Notes: generated by a model from the letters alone, not told the origin. A DNA stretch of 64,000 nucleotides from Chryseobacterium gleum (GCF_900636535.1 NZ_LR134289.1:434001-498000), one strand, 5' to 3'; counted from the stretch's first letter, positions 53,306 to 63,041 are shown. Numbers and translations are program-made.

Positions 53306-53490
53306 AGATGAATTTTAAATAGAATACTTCGATTACCCGGATAGGTAATATGAATCTGAATTCTGAGGTTTTTAAAAATTGAATTTTCCTTAATATTTTC
53401 AAGCTTATTAAGAACGTTTCAAAATAAGCAAAACCAAGGCCAAAGTGACAAAAAACAGCTTTTTTTAAGCTCTTTATGGTTTATCATGCT

Positions 53491-53498
53491 TATTTTTG
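53491..53498 (+). promoter_or_regulatory. -7 element of ccsBA
   Basis: TATTTTTG, 20 bases before the ATG at 53519. No clear -33 TTG is seen. Confidence 0.5.
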
Positions 53499-53518
53499 CA
53501 TGTCAAGTACAATAAATC

Positions 53519-56500
53519 ATGAAGAAGCTCCAAGATATTCTTATCTCAACCAGGACAATGGCTGTATTGTTGCTGGTGTACGCATTTGCGATGGCTTATG
53601 CAACGTTCTTAGAAAACGACTACGGAACTCCTACAGCAAAAGCATTAATTTATGAGGCCAAGTGGTTCGAACTGATCATGGTCCTGCTTATTCTTAACTT
53701 CATAGGAAATATCGGAAGATACAGACTTTGGAAAAAGGATAAATGGCCGGTTCTTGTTTTCCACCTTGCCTTTGTTTTCATTTTTATCGGTGGTGCTATC
53801 ACAAGATACATCAGTTTCGAAGGAACAATGCATATCAGAGAGGGTGAAACCTCCAACGAAATTGTAACGGATAAAAATTTCTTTAAAATCCAGATTGAGG
53901 AAAAAGGAGATGTTCTTAACTATCAGGATGTTCCTTATCTGATGTCGCCGTTACACAAAGATTTCCAGGCAACCTATGACTTCCACGGAAAAGAAGTGAA
54001 AGTGTTTGCCAAGGAATACATTCAGAGAAAAAAAGACAGCCTTGTTGCTGAGCCAAATGGTGCTGAGTATCTTCATCTGGTTTCTACCGGAAACACCGGA
54101 AGACAGAATATTTATATCAAACCGGGAGAAACAAAATCGATCAACGGAACCTTGGTGACTTTCAACAGAGCGATTGACGGAGCTGTTGAATTCAAAAATG
54201 AAGGTGGAAAATTATTCATCAAAACGCCTGTAGACGCAAGCTATATGACCATGGCTACCCAGGCAACTGGAACTACTGTAAAAGATGAATTCCAGCCGCT
54301 GGCATTAAGAAGTTTATATACGATCAATGAGCTGAAGCTTGTAGTTCCTGAAGGCCTTAAAAAAGGAAGGCTAATGGCGATTGAAGGGGACAGAAAAAAA
54401 GATGCAAACGTACCGGATATGCTTCAGGTTGAGCTTCAGGGACCGAAAACAAAACAGCTGGTAGATCTTTCTGTTGAAAAAGGAAACCCGAATGCCTACA
54501 AGCAGGTGACGATGGATGGCTTAAACATTATGGTAGGTTTCGGACCTAAAATATACAACACTCCTTTCGCCTTGAAACTGGATGACTTCGTAATGGAAAC
54601 CTATCCGGGAAGTTCTTCGCCAAGTGCTTATGAAAGCCACGTGAAGATCATAGATGAAGGAAAAGAAACGCCTTATAAAATCTATATGAATCACGTTCTT
54701 AACCATAAAGGATACCGTTTCTTCCAGTCAAGCTTTGACCCGGACAGAATGGGAACTGTTCTTTCTGTAAACCACGATTACTGGGGAACTTTGATTTCTT
54801 ATATCGGATACGGACTTTTATTCCTTGGAATGTTTGTTATTTTCTTCTGGAAAGGAACTCATTTCTGGAAACTAAATAAAATGCTTGCTGATGTTAATAA
54901 AAAGAAAGCAGCAGGTGTGCTTTTGTTGTTCTTAAGCTTAGGATTAAATGCTCAGAAAATTGAAACTCATGGAACAACTGATGGTAGCAGAGAACACATC
55001 CATGTAGAAGGTGATAACCATACTCATGCTCCGGCTCCGTCTGCCCAGCCTCTTGATGGTGCCGCTCCGAAACAAAACTCTCTGGCAACTCCAATGGGGA
55101 AAATGAGAATGATTTCCCCGGATGAGATTATTGCAAGAAACAAAATCAGTAAAGAACATGCTGATAAATTCGGATATCTTCTGGTACAGAATTATGAAGG
55201 AAGAATTGTTCCGATCAATACAGAGGCTATAGATATTTTAAGAAAACTATACAAAAAAGACGAATTTAAAGGAACAGACGGGAAGTATCTTACTGCCAAC
55301 CAATGGTTCCTTTCCATCAATACAGACACCCCAAGCTGGACAATGGTTCCGATTATTAAAGTAGGAACTAAAGGAGGTGATGAGCTGAAGAATAAAACAA
55401 AAGCGGATGAAGATGGTTATACTTCTCTGATGAATCTTTTCCCTGCGGATGCAAACGGTAATCTTACCTACATTCTTGAACATGATTACAACACCGCATT
55501 CCGTAAGAAACCGGCTGAACAAACGAATTACGATAAAGAAGTAATTGCTGTAAACGAAAGAGTACAGATCTTCAATGAGTTCTTCAGCGGTCAGTTTATG
55601 AGAATTGTTCCTGTGAAAAATGATGCGAATCATACATGGCACTCGTGGCTGGATCAGAAATTTGAACCGGATATGGAATCTCAGCAGGTAATGGGGCCAT
55701 ACTTTGCGGAAGCTCTTACAGCACAAAAAACCGGAGACTGGAGCAAAGCAGATGCGGAATTGAAAAAGCTTTCAGACTATCAGCAGAAATGGGGTAAAGC
55801 AGTAGTTCCTGCAAAATCCAAGGTTGATCTTGAAGTATTCATGAATAAAGTAGATATTAACTTCAAATTGTTGATCTTCTACACGCTTGTCGGAGGACTT
55901 CTTCTGATCTTAGGATTTGTTGAATTATTCAAATCAAATAAAGTATTAAACAAAGTAATTAAAGTAATCATTGCGATTGGTTTAATCGGATATCTGTGCC
56001 ATTTCTTAGGACTTGTGGCAAGATGGTATATCTCAGGACACGCTCCATGGAGTAACGGGTATGAAGCGATTATCTTTATCTCCTGGGTAGGGATCACGGC
56101 AGGTTTAATTCTGTACAGAAATGCCAATGCATTGATTCCTGCAGCCGGATTCATGGTAGCGGTTATCATGATGGGATTTGCACACGGAGGTTCAGCACTT
56201 GATCCGCAGATTACACCGCTTGTTCCGGTATTGAAGTCTTACTGGCTGATTGTTCACGTAGCAATTATTACCTCCAGTTACGGATTCTTTGCACTGTCGA
56301 TGATTATTGCTGTAATCTCTTTGGTGTTCTATATTATTTCAAATAAAGAAACTTATAAAATTCACCACGATACAACATTAAAGGAATTGGTCATTGTTTC
56401 TGAAATGTCATTGACAATCGGATTGTTTGCACTAACGGTAGGTAACTTCTTGGGAGGAATCTGGGCAAACGAATCATGGGGTAGATACTGGAGCTGGGAC

Positions 56501-56788
56501 CCGAAAGAAACTTGGGCTTTCATTTCCATCATGGTATATGCGTTTGTATTGCACATGAGATTGGTACCGGGATTGAGAAGCAGATGGGCGTTCCACGTAG
56601 CAACGATGTTTGCATTCTGCTCAATGGTAATGACGTATTTCGGAGTAAATTACTACCTGAGCGGACTTCACTCATACGCAGCAGGGGATCCGGTACCGGT
56701 ACCGGCATGGGTATACATCGGAATCTCAACAATGATTATTTTATCGGCTGTTTCTTACTGGAAGTTTAAAACTTTAACAAAGAAATAA
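53519..56788 (+). CDS. ccsBA: Fused cytochrome c biogenesis protein (ResB/CcsB-CcsA)
   Basis: A 1089-residue polytopic membrane protein that delivers haem to apocytochromes c in system II. The N-terminal part (about 1-460) is ResB-like, with helices, a large periplasmic domain and FHLAFVFIFIGGAITRY. A His-rich segment (REHIHVEGDNHTHAP, about 490-505) lies in the linker. The CcsA half carries the tryptophan-rich haem-binding motif WGRYWSWDPKE (about 985-995) and conserved histidines in helices. The fusion is common in Bacteroidota and Epsilonproteobacteria. It is monocistronic and ends at a strong terminator. Confidence 0.93.
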   Translation: MKKLQDILISTRTMAVLLLVYAFAMAYATFLENDYGTPTAKALIYEAKWFELIMVLLILNFIGNIGRYRLWKKDKWPVLVFHLAFVFIFIGGAITRYISFEGTMHIREGETSNEIVTDKNFFKIQIEEKGDVLNYQDVPYLMSPLHKDFQATYDFHGKEVKVFAKEYIQRKKDSLVAEPNGAEYLHLVSTGNTGRQNIYIKPGETKSINGTLVTFNRAIDGAVEFKNEGGKLFIKTPVDASYMTMATQATGTTVKDEFQPLALRSLYTINELKLVVPEGLKKGRLMAIEGDRKKDANVPDMLQVELQGPKTKQLVDLSVEKGNPNAYKQVTMDGLNIMVGFGPKIYNTPFALKLDDFVMETYPGSSSPSAYESHVKIIDEGKETPYKIYMNHVLNHKGYRFFQSSFDPDRMGTVLSVNHDYWGTLISYIGYGLLFLGMFVIFFWKGTHFWKLNKMLADVNKKKAAGVLLLFLSLGLNAQKIETHGTTDGSREHIHVEGDNHTHAPAPSAQPLDGAAPKQNSLATPMGKMRMISPDEIIARNKISKEHADKFGYLLVQNYEGRIVPINTEAIDILRKLYKKDEFKGTDGKYLTANQWFLSINTDTPSWTMVPIIKVGTKGGDELKNKTKADEDGYTSLMNLFPADANGNLTYILEHDYNTAFRKKPAEQTNYDKEVIAVNERVQIFNEFFSGQFMRIVPVKNDANHTWHSWLDQKFEPDMESQQVMGPYFAEALTAQKTGDWSKADAELKKLSDYQQKWGKAVVPAKSKVDLEVFMNKVDINFKLLIFYTLVGGLLLILGFVELFKSNKVLNKVIKVIIAIGLIGYLCHFLGLVARWYISGHAPWSNGYEAIIFISWVGITAGLILYRNANALIPAAGFMVAVIMMGFAHGGSALDPQITPLVPVLKSYWLIVHVAIITSSYGFFALSMIIAVISLVFYIISNKETYKIHHDTTLKELVIVSEMSLTIGLFALTVGNFLGGIWANESWGRYWSWDPKETWAFISIMVYAFVLHMRLVPGLRSRWAFHVATMFAFCSMVMTYFGVNYYLSGLHSYAAGDPVPVPAWVYIGISTMIILSAVSYWKFKTLTKK

Positions 56789-56810
56789 AGATCTGAACAT
56801 AAAATTTAAA

Positions 56811-56841
56811 ATCCCGGAATTCGTTTTCCGGGATTTTTTTT
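56811..56841 (+). terminator. Terminator of ccsBA
   Basis: Perfect 9-bp stem ATCCCGGAA / TTCCGGGAT followed by T8. Confidence 0.9.
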
Positions 56842-56879
56842 GTTCATAATGTTCCCTGTTTTAAGATGATTAGTTATAA

Positions 56880-57700
56880 ACGCTAAGTTCGCAATAGCAT
56901 GTATTGGGATGAAATATCGTTCGCAAAGGCATTTCATTCAGCAAGAGAAGAAGTTTTAGTTAAGCTGGAAGGTTGGTAAAAGGTAAAAAGCTTGTGTTTT
57001 TTTGGCGCTAATGTTAGCAATGATTTTTTTGGATTATAAAATATCGTTCGCAAGGGCGTTTCACTTAGCAAAGAAATAGTAGTCTTAGCTAAACGAAGTG
57101 GCCTTGCGGACAAAAATATGATGTATCCCAATAAAATTAACTCGTGATCCTTACGTTAAATTAAATACTGAGAATCTCGAATTCTAACGCCAAGATTCGC
57201 AATGAATTTATGATGATAGATATCGTTCGCAAAGACGTTTCACTCAGCAAAGAAATTACTGATCTTAGCTGAACGAAGTGGCTTTGCGAACAAAAATATG
57301 ATATATCCCAATAAAATTAACCTTGTGAACCTTGCGTTAAATTAAATACTGAGAATCTTGAATTCTAACGCCAAGATTCGCAATGAATTTATGATGATAG
57401 ATATCGTTCGCAAAGACGTTTTACTCAGCAAAGAAATTACTGATCTTAGCTAAACGATGTGGCTTTGCGAACAAAAATATGATGTATCCCAATAAAATTA
57501 ACCTTGTGATCCTTGCGTAAAATTAAATACTGAGAACTCGAATTCTAACACCAAGATTCGCAATGATTTTATGATGATAGATATCGTTCGCAAAGACGTT
57601 TCACTCAGCGAAGAAATTCTGATCTTAGCTAAACGAAGTGGCTTTGCGAACAAAAATATAATGCATCCTAATAGATTAACCTCGCGAACTTTGCGTTATC
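56880..57700. repeat. Tandem array of ~180-bp CGCAAAG-type units
   Basis: The anchor TATCGTTCGCAA occurs at 56915, 57042, 57221, 57402 and 57582, so the last four units have spacings of 179, 181 and 180 bp; the first is partial. Each unit contains GTTCGCAAAG and its inverse CTTTGCGAAC around TTCACTCAGC...GCT.AACGAAGTGG, which can form a long hairpin. No gene is convincing inside. It separates ccsBA from the SPFH gene. Confidence 0.85.
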
Positions 57701-57843
57701 TGAAATACCCGTATCCTATATTCCGTACCTCGCAACCCCGAACCCCGCACCTCGAACCTAAAAAAAACAAAATTTATCATTCATAATTCAAAATTGATTA
57801 CTATCTTTATGATATCAAAATAATATCAAAATAAAATTATATC

Positions 57844-58710
57844 ATGGAAAAAACATTAAAACCCATGTCGGGCTATCTTACACTGGTTATCTGCCTTGCC
57901 TTGTTTGCCGCGGCTGTCTATTTCTTTGTTAGCGGAGTAGATCAAAGTATAGCCTATGTTGTTATCTCAATGCTTTGCTTTCTTCTGTCATGCTTTTTCT
58001 TAAAAGGCTTAATGATTATTCAGCCTAACCACTCGAGGGTACTGAACTTCTTTGGAAAATATGTCGGAAGTGTAAAAGAGAACGGATTATTCTTTATCAA
58101 TCCCTTGTATTCGTCACAGAAAATTTCTTTACGTTCTGAAAATTTACAGGGACAGACATTGAAAGTAAATGATAAAATGGGTAACCCAATTGAAATTGCT
58201 GTGGTTATCGTATGGAAAGTGGGGGATACTTATAAAGCAGCTTTTGATGTAGAACGTTATTCTGACTTTGTAAGAATGCAGAGTGAAGCCGCTGTAAGGC
58301 ATTTGGCGATGAGCTTCCCGTATGATAATTTAGAAGATGATCATGCTCCTATTACCTTGAGAGAAGGAGGGGATAAAATCAATTCTATTTTGGAGCAGGA
58401 ACTTACAGACCGTCTTTCAAAAGCCGGAATAATTATTCAGGAAGCGAGAATTTCCCACCTGGCTTACGCTTCAGAAATTGCCGGAGCAATGCTTCAGAGA
58501 CAACAGGCTACTGCGATTGTTGCTGCAAGAACCAAAATTGTAGAAGGTGCGGTAGGAATGGTAGACCTTGCATTGAAAAAACTATCCGAAGAAAATATCG
58601 TTGATCTTGATGATGAAAGAAAAGCGGCAATGGTAAGCAATTTAATGGTTGTTCTTTGTGGTGAAAAAGCAGCAACTCCTATATTAAATGCTGGAACACT
58701 TTATAATTAA
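57844..58710 (+). CDS. SPFH-domain membrane protein
   Basis: A 288-residue protein. Two adjacent N-terminal hydrophobic segments (about 12-30 and 36-54) are followed by an SPFH/band-7 domain: GLMIIQPNHSRVLNFFGKYVG, then VVIVWKVGDTYKAAFDVE, then LTDRLSKAGIIIQEARISHLAYA. Such proteins form membrane-associated oligomers and often regulate proteases or channels. The Arc-like gene follows by 80 bases, a pairing common in Bacteroidota. Its function there is unknown. Confidence 0.9.
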   Translation: MEKTLKPMSGYLTLVICLALFAAAVYFFVSGVDQSIAYVVISMLCFLLSCFFLKGLMIIQPNHSRVLNFFGKYVGSVKENGLFFINPLYSSQKISLRSENLQGQTLKVNDKMGNPIEIAVVIVWKVGDTYKAAFDVERYSDFVRMQSEAAVRHLAMSFPYDNLEDDHAPITLREGGDKINSILEQELTDRLSKAGIIIQEARISHLAYASEIAGAMLQRQQATAIVAARTKIVEGAVGMVDLALKKLSEENIVDLDDERKAAMVSNLMVVLCGEKAATPILNAGTLYN

Positions 58711-58790
58711 GAAGTGAAATTGAATAATTTGGTTTTAGTGCAGAGGGTTTCTCCACTGAAATAGTAAGAATAATGCTAGAGAAATAGAAA

Positions 58791-58979
58791 ATGAAATCAG
58801 AAAAAGCTCATAACTCTTCGGAAAGCAAAGGCAAAAAATCCTTTGTAATAAGAATAGATGAGTCTACTTATAAACTCCTTGAAAAGTGGGCCAATGATGA
58901 ATTCAGAAGTGTAAACGGACAGATAGAATACCTGTTGCATCAAAGCCTTGTGAATGCGGGGAGAAAGAAAAAAGAGTAG
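58791..58979 (+). CDS. Arc-like ribbon-helix-helix protein
   Basis: A 62-residue protein. After a basic leader, KKSFVIRIDESTYKLLEKWANDEFRSVNGQIEYLLHQSL forms the ribbon-helix-helix of the Arc family: a strand, then two helices. It may bind DNA, or it may serve as a partner of the SPFH protein, next to which it is regularly found. The reading frame is complete and the ATG has a purine-rich upstream stretch. A shared terminator follows after about 160 bases. Confidence 0.82.
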   Translation: MKSEKAHNSSESKGKKSFVIRIDESTYKLLEKWANDEFRSVNGQIEYLLHQSLVNAGRKKKE

Positions 58980-59141
58980 TTTAAAAGGAAGAATTAAGAA
59001 AAAGAATAATCTTTTTGGGGAATATTTTTAATAAAATCTATGATATCCTCTTTTTTTTAAATTACAGAAAACATAAAAAAGACCTCTTTTTTTAGCTTTT
59101 CAATAAAGAAATAGCAATTCACTTAACCTTATACTAAAAAG

Positions 59142-59170
59142 AAAGCAGAGAAATTTTTCTCTGCTTTTTT
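59142..59170. terminator. Bidirectional terminator
   Basis: Perfect 12-bp stem AAAGCAGAGAAA / TTTCTCTGCTTT with a two-base centre. It serves the small membrane-protein gene on the minus strand and the Arc-like gene on the plus strand. Confidence 0.85.
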
Positions 59171-59318
59171 ATTGTATACAACTCTGGAGACTATCTGCTC
59201 CAACGTAGAATATGACCAGCCAAATCAAGCCTTTAATGGTAAAGAAAGCTAATCCAGCCCATCCCACACGCTTGAACCACTTTTTAAGCTTTGAGTTATT
59301 TTCTTGTGAATTTTCCAT
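59169..59318 (-). CDS. 49-residue membrane protein
   Basis: The minus-strand ATG at 59318 opens MENSQENNSKLKKWFKRVGW, followed by one transmembrane helix (about 20-40: AGLAFFTIKGLIWLVIFYVG) and a short tail ending SCIQ. The basic patch KKWFKR before the helix suggests the N terminus is cytoplasmic. The stop TAA overlaps the start of a strong terminator, which supports a real gene. Similar short single-helix proteins with the KGLIWL word are familiar from flavobacteria, but I know no function. An open frame on the opposite strand here is a shadow. Confidence 0.75.
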   Translation of the reverse strand: MENSQENNSKLKKWFKRVGWAGLAFFTIKGLIWLVIFYVGADSLQSCIQ

Positions 59319-59453
59319 TGGTGATTATCAAAATGATTACTCTGCAAAGATAAGCATGTTTATAATTAGTCCAAATAAAAAGCTTGTTAAAAATTAAAGT
59401 TTTGAGGTTCACATAATATTTTTATCTTTAGAGAGAACGAAAAGTAAGATTTT

Positions 59454-61004
59454 ATGTCAAAAAAAGTAAAGGATTTCGGAATTGAAAAAACACTTAGAAA
59501 TCTTGGTATCAAAGAAGAGAACAAAGGGACTTCAGTGGGCGGAAAATATTTCGCTTCAGGAAAGGTGATAGAAAGCTTTTCTCCTGTAGACGGAAAACTG
59601 ATCGCTAAAGTAAAAACTTCCGGAGAAAGTGATTATGACAAAGTAATTGAAACTGCTCAAAAGGCATTTCAGGAATTCAGGCTTATCCCGGCTCCTAAAA
59701 GAGGAGAGATCGTAAGGCAGCTGGGCTTAAAATTAAGAGAATATAAAGATGACCTTGGTAAACTTGTTTCTTATGAAATGGGTAAATCACTGCAGGAAGG
59801 TCTTGGTGAAGTTCAGGAAATGATCGATATCTGTGATTTTGCTGTAGGACTTTCAAGACAGCTTCAGGGATATACGATGCACTCTGAAAGACCGGGTCAC
59901 AGAATGTATGAGCAATACCACCCGCTTGGAGTAGTAGGAATTATTACAGCATTCAACTTTCCGGTAGCCGTATGGTCATGGAATACAGCGTTGGCATGGA
60001 TCTGTGGTAACGTTACCATCTGGAAGCCATCTGAAAAAACACCGCTTTGTGCTATTGCCTGTCAGAATATTATGACTGAAGTTTTAAAGGAAAATAACCT
60101 TCCTGAAGGAATTTCAAGCGTACTGGTATCAGACCACGAAATCGGACAGAAATTAGTAGACGATAAAAGAGTTGCCCTTGTTTCTTTCACAGGATCTACA
60201 AGAGTTGGAAGAATGGTTTCTTCCAAAGTGGCAGAAAGATTCGGAAAGTCTATTCTTGAATTAGGAGGAAACAATGCGATTATCATTACAAAAGAAGCAG
60301 ATATCGATATGTCGATCATCGGAGCTGTTTTCGGAGCGGTAGGAACCGCAGGACAGAGATGTACTTCAACAAGAAGACTGATTATCCATGAAAGTGTATA
60401 TGACGAAGTAAAAACAAGACTGGCGAAAGCTTATGGTCAGCTGAAAATCGGAAATCCTCTGGATGAAACCAATCATGTAGGTCCGTTGATTGATACTGAT
60501 GCAGTGAATCAATATGAAGCAGCCATCAAGAAATGTAAAAAAGAAGGTGGAAAATTTGTTGTAGAAGGCGGAGTATTATCTGGGAAAGATTACGAATCCG
60601 GATGTTATGTGAAGCCTTGTGTGGCAGAAGTGAAAAACTCTTATGAGATTGTTCAGCATGAAACTTTTGCACCAATCCTATATCTTATCAAATATAAAAC
60701 ATTAGAAGAAGCGATCGCTATTCAGAATGATGTTCCTCAGGGATTGTCTTCTGCAATCATGACCCAGAATTTAAGAGAGGCAGAATTATTCCTTTCTCAT
60801 GCTGGTTCAGACTGTGGTATTGCCAACGTTAATATCGGAACATCAGGTGCTGAAATCGGAGGAGCTTTCGGTGGTGAGAAAGAAACCGGAGGAGGAAGAG
60901 AATCCGGATCAGATGCCTGGAAGTACTATATGAGAAGACAAACCAATACTATAAATTATACCACGCAACTTCCTTTAGCACAGGGGATTAAATTTGATTT
61001 ATAA
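59454..61004 (+). CDS. pcd: Aldehyde dehydrogenase, ALDH7 family (piperideine-6-carboxylate / aminoadipate semialdehyde dehydrogenase)
   Basis: A 516-residue NAD-dependent aldehyde dehydrogenase. Motifs are GIITAFNFPVAVWSWN, FTGSTRVGR, the glutamate block SILELGGNN and the catalytic cysteine in GTAGQRCTSTRR (about 302). ALDH7 enzymes oxidise alpha-aminoadipate-6-semialdehyde. The next gene is lysine 6-aminotransferase, which makes exactly that substrate; the pair matches pcd-lat of Flavobacterium lutescens. A 14-bp inverted repeat lies in the 111-base gap between them. Confidence 0.9.
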   Translation: MSKKVKDFGIEKTLRNLGIKEENKGTSVGGKYFASGKVIESFSPVDGKLIAKVKTSGESDYDKVIETAQKAFQEFRLIPAPKRGEIVRQLGLKLREYKDDLGKLVSYEMGKSLQEGLGEVQEMIDICDFAVGLSRQLQGYTMHSERPGHRMYEQYHPLGVVGIITAFNFPVAVWSWNTALAWICGNVTIWKPSEKTPLCAIACQNIMTEVLKENNLPEGISSVLVSDHEIGQKLVDDKRVALVSFTGSTRVGRMVSSKVAERFGKSILELGGNNAIIITKEADIDMSIIGAVFGAVGTAGQRCTSTRRLIIHESVYDEVKTRLAKAYGQLKIGNPLDETNHVGPLIDTDAVNQYEAAIKKCKKEGGKFVVEGGVLSGKDYESGCYVKPCVAEVKNSYEIVQHETFAPILYLIKYKTLEEAIAIQNDVPQGLSSAIMTQNLREAELFLSHAGSDCGIANVNIGTSGAEIGGAFGGEKETGGGRESGSDAWKYYMRRQTNTINYTTQLPLAQGIKFDL

Positions 61005-61047
61005 AAGCATAGCTTTAAAGTAATTAAAAACAAAAAAATTAATAACC

Positions 61048-61089
61048 TGAATGATTAAATGCTTCATTCCTGGATCATTTAATCATTCA
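61048..61089. promoter_or_regulatory. 14-bp perfect inverted repeat between pcd and lat
   Basis: TGAATGATTAAATG (61048-61061) and CATTTAATCATTCA (61076-61089) with a 14-base loop. No T tail follows, so it is more likely an operator or a messenger hairpin than a terminator. Confidence 0.5.
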
Positions 61090-61115
61090 CTTATTAAATC
61101 ACACTACAATTTATT

Positions 61116-62441
61116 ATGGAACAAACATTAGATATAAAAGTAAATAAAGTTAAAGAAACAGTAGGAAGACATATACTAGCTGACGGCTTCGATTTTGTGA
61201 TGGATATTGAAAAATCACACGGTTCATGGCTATATGATAAGCTTACAGACAGAGAATACCTGGATATGTTTTCTATGTTTGCATCGGCGTCTATCGGATA
61301 CAACCATCCTTATCTTGTTGAAAGATCAGAATGGCTGGGAAGAATGGCTGTGAACAAACCTACTTTGGCTGACGTTTATTCAGAAGAATATGCCCATTTT
61401 CTTGAAGTATTTGAAAGGGTTGTTATACCAGAAGAATTACAATATGCTTTCTTTATCGAAGGAGGAACGTTAGGCGTTGAAAATGCGATGAAAGCATGCT
61501 TCGACTGGAAAACCCGCAAAAACTTTGAAAAAGGACTTGATACTGAAGCCGGAATCTGTATCCATTTCAAACAGGCTTTTCACGGAAGAAGCGGTTATAC
61601 TTTAAGCTTAACAAACACTGCTGATCCAAGAAAATACCAATATTTCCCTATGTTCAACTGGCCGAGAATTTTAAACCCGAAATTAAAATTCCCGATTACA
61701 GAAGAGAACCTTGAAGAAACCATCAAAAACGAAAACCTTGCTTTGCTTCAGATTGAAGAGGCTATCCTGATGCACCCGGATAAAGTGGCTTGTATTATCA
61801 TAGAGCCTATTCAGGCAGAAGGAGGTGACAACCATTTCAGAGACGAATTCTTATTGGGATTAAGAAGAATCTGTGATGACAACGAAATCTTACTTATTTT
61901 TGATGAAGTTCAGACAGGGATTGCCATTACGGGAAAAATGTGGGCTTTCCAGCATTTTACAGCAAAACCGGATATTATTTCTTTCGGGAAAAAAGCGCAG
62001 GTTTGTGGTGTCCTTGCCAACAAAGAAAAATTTGATCAGGTTCCGAACAATGTTTTCAGAGAAAGCTCCAGAATCAATTCAACATTCGGAGGGAATTTTA
62101 TTGACATGCTGCGTTTTCAGCTTGTTATGGAAGTGATCGAAAAAGAAAACCTTGTGGAGAATGCAAGGGTTGTTGGAGACTTCCTGTTGGAAAGTTTAAA
62201 AGCTCTTGCTGAAAAATATCCAGAAAAAATTTCAAATGCAAGAGGAAGAGGATTGATGTGTGCGATCGATCTGCCAACGGCAGAACAAAGAAACCACCTG
62301 ATGAACGAGCTTTTCAAAGATGGATTGATCATCCTTCCTTGTGGAGATCAGTCTCTTCGTTTCAGACCTCATCTGAATGTTACGAAAGAAGAAATCCAGC
62401 TTGCTTTAGATAAAATTGAGAGCAATATTAATAAAATTTAA
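61116..62441 (+). CDS. lat: L-lysine 6-aminotransferase
   Basis: A 441-residue class III (PLP) aminotransferase. The PLP-binding lysine is in ISFGKKAQVCG (about 291). Other marks are EGGTLGVENAMKACFDWKT, QAFHGRSGYTLSLTNT, the cofactor aspartate in LLIFDEVQTGIAITG, and the C-terminal LRFRPHLNVTKEEI. It moves the epsilon-amino group of lysine to 2-oxoglutarate and gives aminoadipate semialdehyde, which cyclises. Its partner pcd oxidises the product to 2-aminoadipate. It is probably transcribed with pcd. Confidence 0.92.
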   Translation: MEQTLDIKVNKVKETVGRHILADGFDFVMDIEKSHGSWLYDKLTDREYLDMFSMFASASIGYNHPYLVERSEWLGRMAVNKPTLADVYSEEYAHFLEVFERVVIPEELQYAFFIEGGTLGVENAMKACFDWKTRKNFEKGLDTEAGICIHFKQAFHGRSGYTLSLTNTADPRKYQYFPMFNWPRILNPKLKFPITEENLEETIKNENLALLQIEEAILMHPDKVACIIIEPIQAEGGDNHFRDEFLLGLRRICDDNEILLIFDEVQTGIAITGKMWAFQHFTAKPDIISFGKKAQVCGVLANKEKFDQVPNNVFRESSRINSTFGGNFIDMLRFQLVMEVIEKENLVENARVVGDFLLESLKALAEKYPEKISNARGRGLMCAIDLPTAEQRNHLMNELFKDGLIILPCGDQSLRFRPHLNVTKEEIQLALDKIESNINKI

Positions 62442-62503
62442 AACCTGGAATTTGTAATTTTAAAAAAAACGTTGTACATTTAGATACTCAAACATTTAGA
62501 AAT

Positions 62504-62734
62504 ATGGAAAGAAGTACGAGAGTATCAGTTTATGAAAGTGATAACCCTTCAGAAATTCAGTTGGTTAAATCTAAATTGGATGACGCACAGATTACAAATA
62601 CGGTTGAAAACAACTATCTTACATTTACTACAACACCCACAGCAACTTCGCTGAAAGTAATGGTAGATCTGGAAGATGAATCCAAAGCATTTGAAATTAT
62701 TGATGCTTACCTTCAACAAAGTGAAAATCAATAA
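62504..62734 (+). CDS. DUF2007 domain protein
   Basis: A 76-residue small soluble protein. The pattern VSVYESDNPSEIQLVKSKLDDAQITNTVENNYL, then LKVMVDLEDESKAFEIIDAYLQ, is that of the DUF2007 'putative signal-transducing' family, a small alpha/beta fold. The role is unknown. It lies 62 bases after lat on the same strand and may be in the same transcript, which ends at the hairpin that follows. Confidence 0.85.
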   Translation: MERSTRVSVYESDNPSEIQLVKSKLDDAQITNTVENNYLTFTTTPTATSLKVMVDLEDESKAFEIIDAYLQQSENQ

Positions 62735-62766
62735 ACAATTTCATAATTTTAAATTTTACTACTTCG

Positions 62767-62802
62767 AACCGAAAATTAATTTTAATTAGTTTTCGGTTTT
62801 TT
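62767..62802. terminator. Terminator after the DUF2007 gene
   Basis: AACCGAAAA (62767-62775) pairs with TTTTCGGTT (62790-62798), followed by T6. Confidence 0.82.
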
Positions 62803-62873
62803 AATTAAAATAAGACGACTTGAAGAACTGTTATTTTATATCAGAACCAGAAGTATTGGTCAGTTTTAAATTT

Positions 62874-63041
62874 GACGCAAAGTTTTAGTAACTCTATATT
62901 ATATTTTAAGAAAGCAAAGAAGGAATCAATTTCATTGATTCTCATTAAGCGAGCGGGTAGCCATTCGCTTATTCAACGACGGAGTTGCAATCTTTGCTCA
63001 CTTAAAATCTTAATTTTTTATAAATAAAGTCTTTGCGTTAA
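62874..63041. repeat. CGCAAAG-type repeat element D (diverged)
   Basis: It starts GACGCAAAGTTTT and ends GTCTTTGCGTT. Inside are the hairpins GAATCAAT-TTC-ATTGATTC (62923-62941) and AAGCGA...TCGCTT (62947-62970), then CTTTGCTCACTTAAAATCTT. The layout is that of elements A and B but the hairpin arms are different sequences. Confidence 0.6.

Noticed and set aside
56880..57700. Tandem repeats as a CRISPR array
   Set aside because: The units are about 180 bp and nearly identical throughout, without short repeats separated by unique spacers, and no cas genes are nearby.
57571..57786. Open frame of 71 codons overlapping the tandem array
   Set aside because: It is formed by repeat units and has no start signal or recognisable product.
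59212..59397. 61-codon plus-strand open frame
   Set aside because: It is the antisense of the 49-residue membrane protein, which has a better start, helix and terminator.
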